Shown here: positions 16,230-24,474 of the stretch, piece after piece
Layout: each line of letters opens with the position of its first letter
Numbering within the stretch: position 1 is the first letter of the stretch
NCBI RefSeq assembly: GCF_900176475.1
Contig: NZ_FWXX01000002.1
Span: 62,001-126,000 of the forward strand
Length of the DNA: 64,000 nucleotides
Source of the DNA: Tropicibacter naphthalenivorans
GTDB taxonomy: Bacteria; Pseudomonadota; Alphaproteobacteria; Rhodobacterales; Rhodobacteraceae
Reading direction: 5' to 3'
Program-made: the position numbers and the translations under genes
Notes under the pieces: generated by a model
Seen by the model: the letters and a program-made list of their open reading frames with translations, nothing else
Databases searched by the model: none
Told to the model about the DNA's origin: nothing

Positions 16230-16940
16230 ATGACGCTGGCAAGAATTGCTGCAACTTTGGGATTGATGGCTGCACTGTCGGCCTGTGGTGGTACGCCGGT
16301 GACGCGCAATGTGCCTTATGAGGCGCTGCCGCCGGTGGCGCAGCTAGAGGCCCCCGAAGGCTATCGTCAGGCGTCGGTCACCACTGACACCATCGAAGGG
16401 CAGGCGGTGCCGGATCGCCCCGCCGCGCTTGCGCCTGTGCAGATCAGCACCTATTCGATCAAGATCCCGCAAGAACTGACCGTCTCTGAGGCGAACCTTT
16501 ACCACCCGATGTCCGACATCGTCTGGCGCGAAGACCCGCGCGGCAATCGCAAGGCCCAGGTGGGCGCGATCCTGCAAGAGGCGATGGAACGCAGCCGCGG
16601 CACGCTGAAAGGTGGCCAAGAGGTGCAGGTAGACCTGACGCTCCGCCGCTTTCATTCCCTGTCGGAAAAGGCGCGCTATACCATTGGCGGGATGCAGACG
16701 ATCTTTTTTGACCTGCGGGTGAGCGATGTCAAAACCGGCGCTGTTGTGATGGACCGCCTGGTGAAGGTGAACTTCAAGGGCTTTGGCGGGCGCAAGGCGC
16801 TGGACGCCGAGGCGCAGGGCATCACCCAGAGAAAGCGCATCCTGCATCACGTCAGTCGCGCCATCACCGCCGAGTTGACGCTGCCCGGTGGCTGGAACGA
16901 TCAGGATAATAAACTCGATACCGCATTGGGACAGATCTGA
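16230..16940 (+). CDS. Outer membrane or periplasmic lipoprotein, DUF6778-like
   Basis: A 236-residue protein. The ATG at 16230 is chosen because it gives a proper lipoprotein signal: MTLARIAATLGLMAALSACGG with the lipobox LSAC and Cys20 as the lipidation site. The mature part is polar with a conserved-looking central stretch (YSIKIPQELTVSEANLYHP, DIVWREDPRG, then VDLTLRRFHSLSEKARYTIGG) and no membrane segment. I believe this is the DUF6778 family found in Rhodobacteraceae, but I am not certain of the number. Function is unknown. In the leader, CTCCTC (16179-16184) can pair with GAGGAG (16205-16210). Confidence 0.75.
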   Translation: MTLARIAATLGLMAALSACGGTPVTRNVPYEALPPVAQLEAPEGYRQASVTTDTIEGQAVPDRPAALAPVQISTYSIKIPQELTVSEANLYHPMSDIVWREDPRGNRKAQVGAILQEAMERSRGTLKGGQEVQVDLTLRRFHSLSEKARYTIGGMQTIFFDLRVSDVKTGAVVMDRLVKVNFKGFGGRKALDAEAQGITQRKRILHHVSRAITAELTLPGGWNDQDNKLDTALGQI

Positions 16941-16972
16941 CGCTTTCCAGAACGCAAAAACCAAGCTAAAGG

Positions 16973-16996
16973 CGGGGGCATGACAGCCCCCGTTTT
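16973..16996 (+). terminator. Terminator-like hairpin holding the start codon of the next gene
   Basis: CGGGGGC (16973-16979) pairs with GCCCCCG (16986-16992) and is followed by TTTT. The 6-base loop ATGACA contains the ATG of the methyltransferase gene. It looks like the terminator of the lipoprotein gene merged with the next start site. Confidence 0.6.
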
Positions 16997-18185
16997 CGCG
17001 TCCGAGCGCCCCGTCCTTCGCCTGAAACCCAAAGCCAACGCCCGTGCGATCCGCCGCGGCGCGCCGTGGGTGTTTGAAAATGAGCTGGTCATGGACCGCC
17101 GCTCGCGCAAGATCGCGCCGGGGACCATTGCCACGCTCGAAGACAACGAACACACGCCGCTGGGCACCGTGGCGGTCAATCCGAACTCGAAAATCGTGGC
17201 ACGGATGCTGGACCGCGAACTGGTGGATATCGACCAGACGTGGCTGGAGACCAAGATCGCCAAGGCTTTGGCGTTGCGCGAGCGTCTGTATGACGCGCCG
17301 TTCTACCGCCTGATCCACGCCGAATCCGACGGGTTGCCGGGGGTGATCGTCGACCGCTTTGGCGACACGCTGGTGGTGCAGCCGAACGCGGCTTGGGCCG
17401 ACGCGCTGATCGAGGTGATGGCCGATGCGCTGGTCAACGTCACTGGCGCGGCGAATGTGCTGAAGAATTCGGGCGGGCGTGGCCGCGCCCTCGAAGGGCT
17501 GGACGATCAGGACGTGGTCCTGCGCGGATCGGCCCCCGAGGCACCTGTGCCGGTGCAGATGAACGGCGCGACCTATATGGCCGACCTGACCGGCGGGCAG
17601 AAAACCGGCCTGTTCTATGACCAGCGCGAGAACCACGCTTTTGCGGCGCGTCTGGCGCAGGGCGCGAATGTCGTCGACGTGTTCAGCCACGTGGGCGGCT
17701 TTGCCTTGGCCTCGCTGGCGGGCGGCGCGGCAAGCGCGCTGTCGGTGGACGGCTCTGCCCCGGCCTTGGCTTTGGCCGAGGAAGGCGCGAGCCAGATGGG
17801 CGCGTCGGGTCGCTTTGAAACCCGTCAGGGCGATGCCTTTGCCACGCTCGAGGCGCTGGCCGAAGAGGGCAAAAAGTTCGAGGTGGTGATCTGCGATCCC
17901 CCGGCCTTTGCCCCCAATAAACCCGCGCTCGACAAGGGCTTGCGCGCCTACGAACGCGTGGCGCGTCTGGCCGCGCCGCTGGTGGCCGAGGACGGCTATC
18001 TGGTGCTTTGCTCTTGCTCGCACGCCGCGGACCTCAACGCCTTTACCGGCGCGTGCCTGCGCGGCATCGGGCGGGCGGGCCGCTGGGCGACGCTGATCCA
18101 CACCGGGGCGGCTGGCCCGGACCATCCCTTGCTGCCGCAACTGGCGGAATCGGGGTATCTCAAGGCGCTGTTCTTCCGCCTGTGA
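16980..18185 (+). CDS. RlmI-like class I SAM-dependent rRNA methyltransferase
   Basis: A 401-residue protein of the RlmI/RlmK C-terminal-domain family, probably methylating a cytosine in 23S rRNA. An N-terminal PUA-like domain (about 10-85) has LRLKPKANARAIRRGAPWVFENE. A linker domain with HAESDGLPGVIVDRFGD precedes the Rossmann methyltransferase domain: KTGLFYDQRENH, VVDVFSHVGGFALASLAGGA for SAM binding, and CDPPAFAPNK, the family's (D)PPxF motif. CSCSH near the C-terminus holds the catalytic-type cysteine. The chosen ATG lies in a hairpin loop; the encoded N-terminus is nevertheless family-like from residue 12. Its TGA overlaps the ATG of the PIN gene. Confidence 0.88.
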   Translation: MTAPVFASERPVLRLKPKANARAIRRGAPWVFENELVMDRRSRKIAPGTIATLEDNEHTPLGTVAVNPNSKIVARMLDRELVDIDQTWLETKIAKALALRERLYDAPFYRLIHAESDGLPGVIVDRFGDTLVVQPNAAWADALIEVMADALVNVTGAANVLKNSGGRGRALEGLDDQDVVLRGSAPEAPVPVQMNGATYMADLTGGQKTGLFYDQRENHAFAARLAQGANVVDVFSHVGGFALASLAGGAASALSVDGSAPALALAEEGASQMGASGRFETRQGDAFATLEALAEEGKKFEVVICDPPAFAPNKPALDKGLRAYERVARLAAPLVAEDGYLVLCSCSHAADLNAFTGACLRGIGRAGRWATLIHTGAAGPDHPLLPQLAESGYLKALFFRL

Positions 18186-18730
18186 TGGCTGTGAAGGTTC
18201 TGCTTGATACCTGCGTCCTGTTCCCGACGGTGATGCGCGAAGTGCTGCTGGGCGTGGCCGGGCAGGGGCTCTATACGCCCCTGTGGTCCGCCCGCATCCT
18301 CGAAGAATGGGCGCGCGCCGCCCGCAAACTGGGGCCAGAGGGCGAGACAATTGCCCGCGGCGAGATCGCCCAGCTGCGCGCCGCGTGGCCCAAGGCCGAG
18401 GTGGTCTGGAAGCCCTCGCTCGAGGACCGCCTCTGGCTGCCGGATGTGAACGACCGCCATGTCTTGGCGGCGGCGATTGCTGGCTCCGCCGAGGTGCTGG
18501 TGACCATGAACGCCAGCGATTTCCCCCGGGGTCTGCTGGCCGAAGAGGGGCTCAGCCGCTCTGACCCCGACGCCTTTCTGCTGGGGTTCTGGCAGAGCAA
18601 CCCCGAGGCGGTGCAAGAGGTCTGCACCCGCGTGCTTAGCACCGCGCGGCGGTTGTCCGGCGATGACTGGCAAATGCGCCCCCTGCTGAAAAAGGCGCGC
18701 CTGCCGCGTCTGGCCAAGGCGGTTGGCTAA
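18185..18730 (+). CDS. PIN-domain protein, putative ribonuclease
   Basis: A 181-residue protein whose ATG shares one base with the methyltransferase stop (TGATG). The N-terminus MAVKVLLDTCVLFPTVMREVLL has the first PIN acidic residue (D8). SARILEEWARAA supplies the second-position Glu. Further acids are in LPDVNDRHVLAAAIAG and TMNASDFP. Together these make the PIN metal site. The C-terminal 60 residues are an extension beyond a minimal PIN. No antitoxin-like partner is adjacent, so it is probably not a VapC toxin of a VapBC pair. Coupling with an rRNA methyltransferase suggests RNA processing, which is inferred. Confidence 0.8.
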   Translation: MAVKVLLDTCVLFPTVMREVLLGVAGQGLYTPLWSARILEEWARAARKLGPEGETIARGEIAQLRAAWPKAEVVWKPSLEDRLWLPDVNDRHVLAAAIAGSAEVLVTMNASDFPRGLLAEEGLSRSDPDAFLLGFWQSNPEAVQEVCTRVLSTARRLSGDDWQMRPLLKKARLPRLAKAVG

Positions 18731-18824
18731 CGCCACGTTCACCTTGTCGAAAGCGGGCTGAAACATGGGTTCCTTCCGCGCGCCTGTCAGGTAAACCAGT
18801 CGTTAACCAAGCAGCGGAGCGCCT

Positions 18825-20204
18825 ATGTCCACCCCTTTGATCCTCATCTCGCTCGGCGTGATCCTCGCGCTGTCCTTTGTGGTCGCGCCGCGCCGCGCCT
18901 CGGTCCAAGGCTTCTTTGCCGGAACCACGCCGGATGGCGGCGCGCCGGGGCTGTGGACGCTGGTGCTGAGCCAGGTCACCACGTGGATTTTCGCCCGCTC
19001 GCTGATGAACGCCGCCATCCTCGGCTACTACTACGGCATCGCCGGAACGCTGGCCTATGCGGCCTACTACGGCTCGTTCCTGACCGGCGGTTTTATCGTG
19101 ATGCGCCTGCGCGAGACCCGCGCCGCCTCGGTGCAGGATTGGCTGGGCGCGCGCTTTGGCGGGGCGGGGCGAGCGGCCTATAACCTCGTGATCGCTCTGC
19201 GGCTCTTGTCCGAAGTCTTTGCCAACCTGATCGTGATCGGCCTGATCTTTGCGGCGCTGCTGCCGGGGTCTGAAACCGTTGCCGTGCTGGCGATCGCAGC
19301 GCTGGCGCTGGCCTATTCGGCGTGGGGCGGCCTCAGCGCGGCTTTGCGCACCGACGTCCTTCAGATGGCGCTCTTCCTTGTTGTCTTCATCGCGGCCCTG
19401 ATCGCGCTGCTGCTCAGCCCCGGCGTGTCGCTTGGCGCGATGCTGACCGCGCCCGGCACCGCTGGGGCGTGGAACGGCTGGGTCTTGTTGGCGGTCGCGG
19501 CCTTGCAGGTGTTTTCCTACCCGGCGCACGACCCGGTGATGATGGACCGAGGGTTTCTGGCCGACCCCGCCACCACCCGCGCGTCGTTTTTCCACGCCTT
19601 CTGGATATCGACCCTGTGCATCATCGGCTTTGGCTTGTTCGGCATCCAAGCCGGGATCACCGGGGCGGCAGTGGAAAACCAGTTGATCGGCACATGGGCG
19701 GCGATGTTCCCGTCTTGGGTCTTTGCGGCGCTGATGCTGTCGCTGCTGGTCTCGGCGCTTTCGACGCTGGATTCGGCCCTGTCGTCCGCCGCACGCCTGT
19801 GCGTCGAGGAACTGCGCCTCGCGCCGCGCAGCCTGATGGGGGGCCGCCTGTCCATGGCCGTCTTTGCCGTCGCGGGCACCTTGCTGACGCTGTTCGGCAG
19901 CCAAAGCCTGTTCGACGCGGTGGCGGTCAGCGGCACGGCCTCGATGTTTCTCACACCGGTGCTGGTGGTGGGCCTTGTGATGGGCCGCCGCATCGCGCTT
20001 TGGGCGTACCTCATCGCGTGGGCGGCGGCGATGCTGGGCGCTGCGGCCTACTTTGCGCGCGCCGTGCCCTGGGTCGCCGCGTTCCTGCCGCAGGGCCATA
20101 AGTACGAGCAATTGTTCGTCATTTGCGTGGTGGTTCTGATCGCGGGTTTCGCCGCCGTGTGGCTTGGCAGCCGCGGCAGGGTTGAAACCGCGCAAGAGGG
20201 CTGA
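18825..20204 (+). CDS. Sodium:solute symporter (SSS) family transporter
   Basis: A 459-residue integral membrane protein with about 12 to 13 hydrophobic segments and an N-terminus typical of the SSS family (LGVILALSFVVAPRRASVQGFFAGTTPDGG). The conserved helices TTWIFARSLMNAAILGYYYGIAG and LAYSAWGGLSAALRTDVLQM are visible, the latter being the SSS signature helix; PAHDPVMMDRGFLAD and SALSTLDSALSSAARL also match the family's Na+-site regions. The substrate cannot be read from sequence. It stands alone, 94 bases after the PIN gene. Confidence 0.88.
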   Translation: MSTPLILISLGVILALSFVVAPRRASVQGFFAGTTPDGGAPGLWTLVLSQVTTWIFARSLMNAAILGYYYGIAGTLAYAAYYGSFLTGGFIVMRLRETRAASVQDWLGARFGGAGRAAYNLVIALRLLSEVFANLIVIGLIFAALLPGSETVAVLAIAALALAYSAWGGLSAALRTDVLQMALFLVVFIAALIALLLSPGVSLGAMLTAPGTAGAWNGWVLLAVAALQVFSYPAHDPVMMDRGFLADPATTRASFFHAFWISTLCIIGFGLFGIQAGITGAAVENQLIGTWAAMFPSWVFAALMLSLLVSALSTLDSALSSAARLCVEELRLAPRSLMGGRLSMAVFAVAGTLLTLFGSQSLFDAVAVSGTASMFLTPVLVVGLVMGRRIALWAYLIAWAAAMLGAAAYFARAVPWVAAFLPQGHKYEQLFVICVVVLIAGFAAVWLGSRGRVETAQEG

Positions 20205-20269
20205 TACCTGCCTAGGCAAACCCGACCCTTTCGCTAAGCTTAGGGTCGACACGGCAAGGGAAGACATCC

Positions 20270-21349
20270 ATGGCAGGCGCGCCTCGGCTTGAAATTCGCA
20301 ATCTGGTGCGGCGCTTTGACGGCAAAGCGGTGGTGGACGATGTGTCCTTGTCCATCGCGCCGGGGCATGTGACCTGCCTGCTGGGGCCGTCCGGCTGCGG
20401 CAAGTCTACAACCCTAAGGATGATTGCCGGGGTCGAGATGCAGGACAGCGGCACGATCCATGTGGATGGCGCGCTGATTTGCGACACGGTGTTTCGCGTC
20501 CCGCCAGAGCGCCGCTCGATTGGCCTGATGTTTCAAGACTTTGCGCTGTTTCCGCACCTGTCCGTGGGGGAAAACGTCGCCTTTGGCCTGTCCGGGTCCG
20601 GGGCCGAGAAACGCGCGCGGTCCAAGACCCTTCTCGAACGTGTTGGCCTTGCCCATTACATCGACGAATACCCGCACCAGTTGTCCGGGGGCGAACAGCA
20701 GCGGGTCGCGCTGGCCCGTGCCCTTGCGCCGAAACCGCGCGTGATGCTGATGGATGAGCCGTTCTCGGGGCTGGATAACCGCCTGCGCGACGGCATCCGT
20801 GACGAGACTTTGGACCTGCTCAAGGAAGAGGGCGCAAGCGTTTTGCTGGTGACGCATGAACCCGAAGAGGCCATGCGTATGGCCGATGAAATCGCCCTGA
20901 TGCGCGGCGGCAAGATCGTCCAGCGCGGCGCGCCCTATAACATCTATAACGCCCCCGCCGACCGCGAGGCTGTGGCTTTCTTTAGCGATATCAATCTGTT
21001 GCGCGGCAAAGTTCAGGGCGCTCTGACTGATACGCCCTTTGGCCGGTTCCTCGCGCCGGGGGTGCCGGACGGGGCCGAGGTGGAAATCGTCTTTCGCCCG
21101 CAGCATGTCAGCATCGACTTTGATCGCGGGGGCAAAGGCCCGAACCCCACCGTCGCCGCCGGCACGCCCGCGCGTGGCGTGGTGGAACGGGCGCGCTTTA
21201 TGGGGTCCGAAAGCCTTGTGGAATTCCGCATGGATCACGACCAGCAGACGCTGAAGGCCACCGTGCCAAACGTGTTCCTGCCCAAGCCCGGCACGCCCAT
21301 GTGGCTGTCGGTGCGCCGCGATCGCTGTTTCGTGTTCCCGGCGAGTTAA
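20270..21349 (+). CDS. ABC transporter ATP-binding protein, FbpC-like
   Basis: A 359-residue ATPase with Walker A GPSGCGKST, Q-loop MFQDFALFPHLSVGENVAFGL, signature LSGGEQQRVALARAL, Walker B RVMLMDEPFSGLD and switch His in LLVTHEPEEAM. A C-terminal regulatory (TOBE-like) domain occupies about residues 245-355 (FRPQHVSIDF). The overall pattern is of the CysA/PotA/FbpC group with closest feel to Fe(III) importers. No permease or binding protein is adjacent, so it must work with a system elsewhere. CGACCCT and AGGGTCG (20223-20248) form a dyad in its upstream gap. Its stop region overlaps the convergent RHH gene by four bases. Confidence 0.85.
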   Translation: MAGAPRLEIRNLVRRFDGKAVVDDVSLSIAPGHVTCLLGPSGCGKSTTLRMIAGVEMQDSGTIHVDGALICDTVFRVPPERRSIGLMFQDFALFPHLSVGENVAFGLSGSGAEKRARSKTLLERVGLAHYIDEYPHQLSGGEQQRVALARALAPKPRVMLMDEPFSGLDNRLRDGIRDETLDLLKEEGASVLLVTHEPEEAMRMADEIALMRGGKIVQRGAPYNIYNAPADREAVAFFSDINLLRGKVQGALTDTPFGRFLAPGVPDGAEVEIVFRPQHVSIDFDRGGKGPNPTVAAGTPARGVVERARFMGSESLVEFRMDHDQQTLKATVPNVFLPKPGTPMWLSVRRDRCFVFPAS

Positions 21350-21573
21350 CCGCTACGCTGCGCCTGCAATCGTTTCAGAATGAACACCCGGATGGACGAG
21401 GCAAGGCCCACGTCCTCTTCGCGCGATGCGTCAATTTCTGCCGCTAAGGCATTGATTGGCTTACCTTCTTTCGCAGCGATGTTGCGAAACTCTTTCCAAA
21501 ACGCATCCTCAAGCGACACCGACGTGCGGTGCCCCTGAAGCGTCAAGGACCGTTTGACCGGACGCCCCGTCAT
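21346..21573 (-). CDS. Ribbon-helix-helix domain protein (RHH_4-like)
   Basis: A 75-residue protein with the pattern KRSLTLQGHRTSVSLEDAFWKEFRNIAAKEGKPINALAAEID, followed by SSIRVFILKRL. This is the RHH_4 family layout, a short beta strand followed by two helices that could dimerise and bind DNA. The ATG overlaps the stop of the DUF4169 gene by four bases (ATGA), so both are made from one message. Many Rhodobacteraceae carry this pair near fumC. The DNA target and role are unknown. A regulator for itself or a small antitoxin-like protein are both possible; no toxin is adjacent. Confidence 0.82.
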   Translation of the reverse strand: MTGRPVKRSLTLQGHRTSVSLEDAFWKEFRNIAAKEGKPINALAAEIDASREEDVGLASSIRVFILKRLQAQRSG

Positions 21574-21743
21574 TCGCGTTCGTGCCCGTCGAGGTCGCGC
21601 TTGGCCTTGGCGTCCCGCGCCTTGTCCAGATCGCGCTCTGCCTTGGTGCGGCCATGCTTGACGGCGTTCTCATCCGCCTGCTGGCGACGGTCGCCCTTGG
21701 CCTTTTGCTTGCGAAATTTGTTAAGGTTTACAACGTTGCTCAT
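21570..21743 (-). CDS. DUF4169 family small protein
   Basis: A 57-residue, highly charged protein beginning MSNVVNLNKFRKQKAKG and ending KAKRDLDGHERE, the typical DUF4169 form. The ATG at 21743 was chosen over an earlier in-frame start (21812), which lies in the fumC terminator. After the short hydrophobic-basic N-terminus the rest is predicted to be one long helix with alternating K/R and D/E. Its N-terminal VVNLNKFRK resembles the VVSLDRFRK tail of SspB encoded two genes upstream. Function is unknown. It is coupled to the following RHH gene. Confidence 0.85.
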   Translation of the reverse strand: MSNVVNLNKFRKQKAKGDRRQQADENAVKHGRTKAERDLDKARDAKAKRDLDGHERE

Positions 21744-21813
21744 GCGGTAATTGTAGCAAATCCGCCGCAACTTTCCACGGGAAAGACGCGCGGAAAATGC
21801 GACACCGCACATG

Positions 21814-21842
21814 AAAAAAAACGCGCCCGGTTGCCCGGACGC
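21814..21842 (-). terminator. Terminator of fumC
   Basis: On the minus strand CGCGTCCGG pairs with CCGGGCGCG around a 3-base loop (one mismatch-type pair), followed by eight T residues. It starts about 25 bases after the fumC stop and separates it from the DUF4169 gene. Confidence 0.88.
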
Positions 21843-21867
21843 GCCTTTGATTGCCGATCGAAAAGGA

Positions 21868-23262
21868 TCAGTCCTTGGGGCCGATCATGTCCTCGGGGCG
21901 GACCACGCGGTCAAAGGTTTCCTCGTCCACAAAGCCCAGACCAATCGCCTCTTCCTTGAGGGTGGTGCCGTTCTTGTGCGCAGTCTTGGCGACCTTGGTG
22001 GCGTTGTCGTAGCCGATGGTCGGCGCCAGCGCGGTCACCAGCATCAGCGATTCCTTCATCAGCTTGTCGATGCGCGCGGTGTTCGCCTGCGTGCCGACCA
22101 CCATGTTGTCGGTGAAGGCCGAGGCCGAGTCGCCCAAAAGCTGCATGGATTGCAACACGTTATAGGACATCATCGGGTTGTAGACGTTCAGCTCGAAGTG
22201 ACCTTGGCTACCTGCCATGCCGACGGCCGCGTCGTTGCCCATCACATGCGCACAGACCATGGTCAGCGCTTCGGCTTGGGTCGGGTTGACCTTGCCCGGC
22301 ATGATCGACGAGCCCGGCTCGTTTTCCGGCAGGATCAGCTCGCCCAGACCGGAGCGCGGGCCAGAGCCCAGCAGACGCATGTCGTTGGCGATCTTGAACA
22401 GCGACGCGGCAACGGTTTTCAGCGCGCCCGAGAACATGACCATCGCGTCATGGGCGGCCAGCGCTTCGAACTTGTTCGGCGCGGTCACAAAGGGCAGGTC
22501 GGTGATTTCCGCCATGTTGGCGGCGACCATCTCGGCCCAGCCTTTTTTGGTGTTCAGACCGGTGCCAACGGCGGTGCCGCCCTGCGCCAGCTCGTAGATG
22601 TCGCCAAGGCAAGCCTCGACGCGCTCGATGCCCTTGGCCACCTGATGGGCGTAACCGCCGAATTCCTGACCAAGGGTCAGCGGCGTTGCGTCCTGCGTGT
22701 GGGTGCGGCCGATCTTAATAATGTCCTTGAATTCCTCGGACTTGGCGGCCAGCGCGCCGTGCAGCTTGCGCAGACCCGGCAGCAGGACGTCACGCGCCTG
22801 CATGGCAATCCCCACGTGCATCGCGGTGGGGAAGGTGTCGTTGGACGACTGGCCCATGTTGCAATGATCGTTGGGGTGGACGGGGGTTTTCGAGCCCATG
22901 GTGCCGCCCAACATTTCAATCGCGCGGTTCGAGATCACCTCGTTCGCGTTCATGTTGCTTTGCGTGCCGGACCCGGTCTGCCAGACCACCAGCGGGAAGT
23001 TGTCGTCGAACTTGCCCTCGATCACTTCGCCAGCGGCGGCGATGATCGCATCGGCCACTTCGGCGTCCATGTTGCCCAGCTCTTTGTTGGCCATGGCGCA
23101 GGCTTTTTTCACCACGCCCAGCGCGCGGATGATCGGCACCGGCTGGCGTTCCCAGCCGATGGGGAAGTTCATGATCGAGCGCTGCGTTTGCGCGCCCCAA
23201 TACTTGTCTGCGGGAACCTCAAGCGGGCCAAAGCTGTCGGTCTCGGTGCGGGTTGCAGTCAC
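21868..23262 (-). CDS. fumC: Class II fumarate hydratase
   Basis: A 464-residue iron-independent fumarase interconverting fumarate and malate in the TCA cycle. It has the superfamily signature [14 protein letters not shown] at about residues 315-330, [19 protein letters not shown], the catalytic [20 protein letters not shown] region and DTFPTAMH. The start is GTG at 23262 with GAGGAGGG 8 bases upstream. In the upstream gap two AACGGTAT repeats lie 11 bases apart, and CGGTATACCG (23324-23333) is palindromic, so the promoter may be regulated. The gene ends in a strong terminator. Confidence 0.96.
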   Translation of the reverse strand: MTATRTETDSFGPLEVPADKYWGAQTQRSIMNFPIGWERQPVPIIRALGVVKKACAMANKELGNMDAEVADAIIAAAGEVIEGKFDDNFPLVVWQTGSGTQSNMNANEVISNRAIEMLGGTMGSKTPVHPNDHCNMGQSSNDTFPTAMHVGIAMQARDVLLPGLRKLHGALAAKSEEFKDIIKIGRTHTQDATPLTLGQEFGGYAHQVAKGIERVEACLGDIYELAQGGTAVGTGLNTKKGWAEMVAANMAEITDLPFVTAPNKFEALAAHDAMVMFSGALKTVAASLFKIANDMRLLGSGPRSGLGELILPENEPGSSIMPGKVNPTQAEALTMVCAHVMGNDAAVGMAGSQGHFELNVYNPMMSYNVLQSMQLLGDSASAFTDNMVVGTQANTARIDKLMKESLMLVTALAPTIGYDNATKVAKTAHKNGTTLKEEAIGLGFVDEETFDRVVRPEDMIGPKD

Positions 23263-23383
23263 GGGAAGTCCCTCCTCGTCAAATCTGGCATTTCTAATAC
23301 CGGAAAAGCACGCAAAGACAAGGCGGTATACCGTTGGATACCGTTAACATACGATGGAAAATCGTCGCAGTGTGACCGCGTGC

Positions 23384-23845
23384 TTATTTGCGGAACCGGT
23401 CCAGGCTGACAACCTCGGCGTCGCGATGCTCTGGCTCGCCGCCGCCGGGACCATCATCGGGCGCCTCGGGGCCGTCATCCTCGTCGTCGTCATCCTGGCT
23501 TTCAAAGCGCAGGCCGAACTCGACGGACGGATCCACAAAGGTCTTGATCGCATCGTAAGGGATATAGAGCCGCTCGGGCGCATCGCCGAAATTCAGCGTG
23601 ATTCCAAAGCCTTCGTCCGTGACATCCAAGTCGTCGTACCAACGCTGCATGACCACGGTCATTTCCTCGGGGTAGCGGTCGGACAGCCAATCGGCCAGCT
23701 CCGCATCCGGGTGCGAGGTGTCGAAGGTGATGAAAAAGTGATGCTCGCCGGGCAAGCCATTCTTTTGCACACCGGTCAGCACTTCTTGGATGAGCCCGCG
23801 CATGGCACGGTGCATCAGTTTGCCGTAGTCAATCCCTTCGGACAT
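23384..23845 (-). CDS. sspB: ClpXP adaptor SspB, alphaproteobacterial type
   Basis: A 153-residue protein matching the SspB-alpha family (formerly DUF1321): IDYGKLMHRAMRGLIQEVL, then LPGEHHFFITFDTSHPDAEL, MTVVMQRWYDDL and FGITLNFGDAPERLYIPYDAI. SspB binds ssrA-tagged proteins and hands them to ClpXP. The folded domain ends at about residue 115, then an acidic, Gly-Pro-rich linker leads to the C-terminal VVSLDRFRK, where the ClpX-docking (XB) peptide sits in this family. The tmRNA gene whose tag it reads lies about 600 bases away. It is upstream of fumC on the same strand. Confidence 0.93.
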   Translation of the reverse strand: MSEGIDYGKLMHRAMRGLIQEVLTGVQKNGLPGEHHFFITFDTSHPDAELADWLSDRYPEEMTVVMQRWYDDLDVTDEGFGITLNFGDAPERLYIPYDAIKTFVDPSVEFGLRFESQDDDDEDDGPEAPDDGPGGGEPEHRDAEVVSLDRFRK

Positions 23846-23951
23846 GTCGTGGTCCTTTATCCTTTGCGCTCAGCATATTGGTTTTGTCGCGGAACGGAAG
23901 GGCGGAATTTTCGAGAATTGCAAATGGCCTAAGCGCTTGCTTAATCCTTGG

Positions 23952-24392
23952 TCACTTGAAGGTGCCGCCGGCCAGCAGCATGTAGGCGGTGTGTTCGGGC
24001 AGGGCGCCGACCATTTCAAAGTATCCCATGAGATCGACGTAGTTGTGGGTCGCGGCGATCCGCCCGTCGCGCAGCGTCATAAAAATCGAACAGTCCTGCG
24101 GGGCGGTGCGCCCATTGGCAAAGGACGTGACCTGCAAGGTGATGCGAAAGGCGGCGCGGTCGTCTGAGTCTACGAACACATCGTGGATGGTAAAGCCATC
24201 CAGCCGCGAAAGCGTGGAGTATTGTTCGATCACCTCACGAAATTCGCGCGGGCCCAGCACGGTGCCGGGGACCATCCCATGGATTTCGGCGTCGGGCTGG
24301 TAGATGTCGTCAATCGCATCCAGATCATTGTCGATCCAGATCCGTTGCAGCACGTCGATCATGATCTGTCGAAAGCGGGCATAAGGCGTCAT
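23952..24392 (-). CDS. SnoaL-like (NTF2-fold) protein
   Basis: A 146-residue protein starting MTPYARFRQIMIDVLQRIW; the frame opens to 24464 but the extra 24 residues are not family-like. The pattern IDDIYQPDAEIHGMVPGTVLGPREFREVI, followed by FVDSDDRAAFRITLQVTSF and MTLRDGRIAATHNYVDLMGYFEMVGALP, matches the SnoaL-like/ester cyclase NTF2 fold, a cone-shaped barrel with an internal pocket. Some relatives are enzymes and others only bind ligands. The acidic and His residues could form an active site, but substrate is unknown. It stands alone between sspB and ssrA. Confidence 0.75.
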   Translation of the reverse strand: MTPYARFRQIMIDVLQRIWIDNDLDAIDDIYQPDAEIHGMVPGTVLGPREFREVIEQYSTLSRLDGFTIHDVFVDSDDRAAFRITLQVTSFANGRTAPQDCSIFMTLRDGRIAATHNYVDLMGYFEMVGALPEHTAYMLLAGGTFK

Positions 24393-24474
24393 AAGCGCAA
24401 AATGCCGCCCAGCGCTTAATAAAGCGTGGACCCAGCCAGATAAGGCGCGGGAGTTTCTCGTCAATTTGAGGGAA

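Noticed and set aside
18185-18730. VapC toxin of a toxin-antitoxin pair
   Set aside because: The protein has a PIN domain but no antitoxin gene beside it and is coupled to an rRNA methyltransferase instead.
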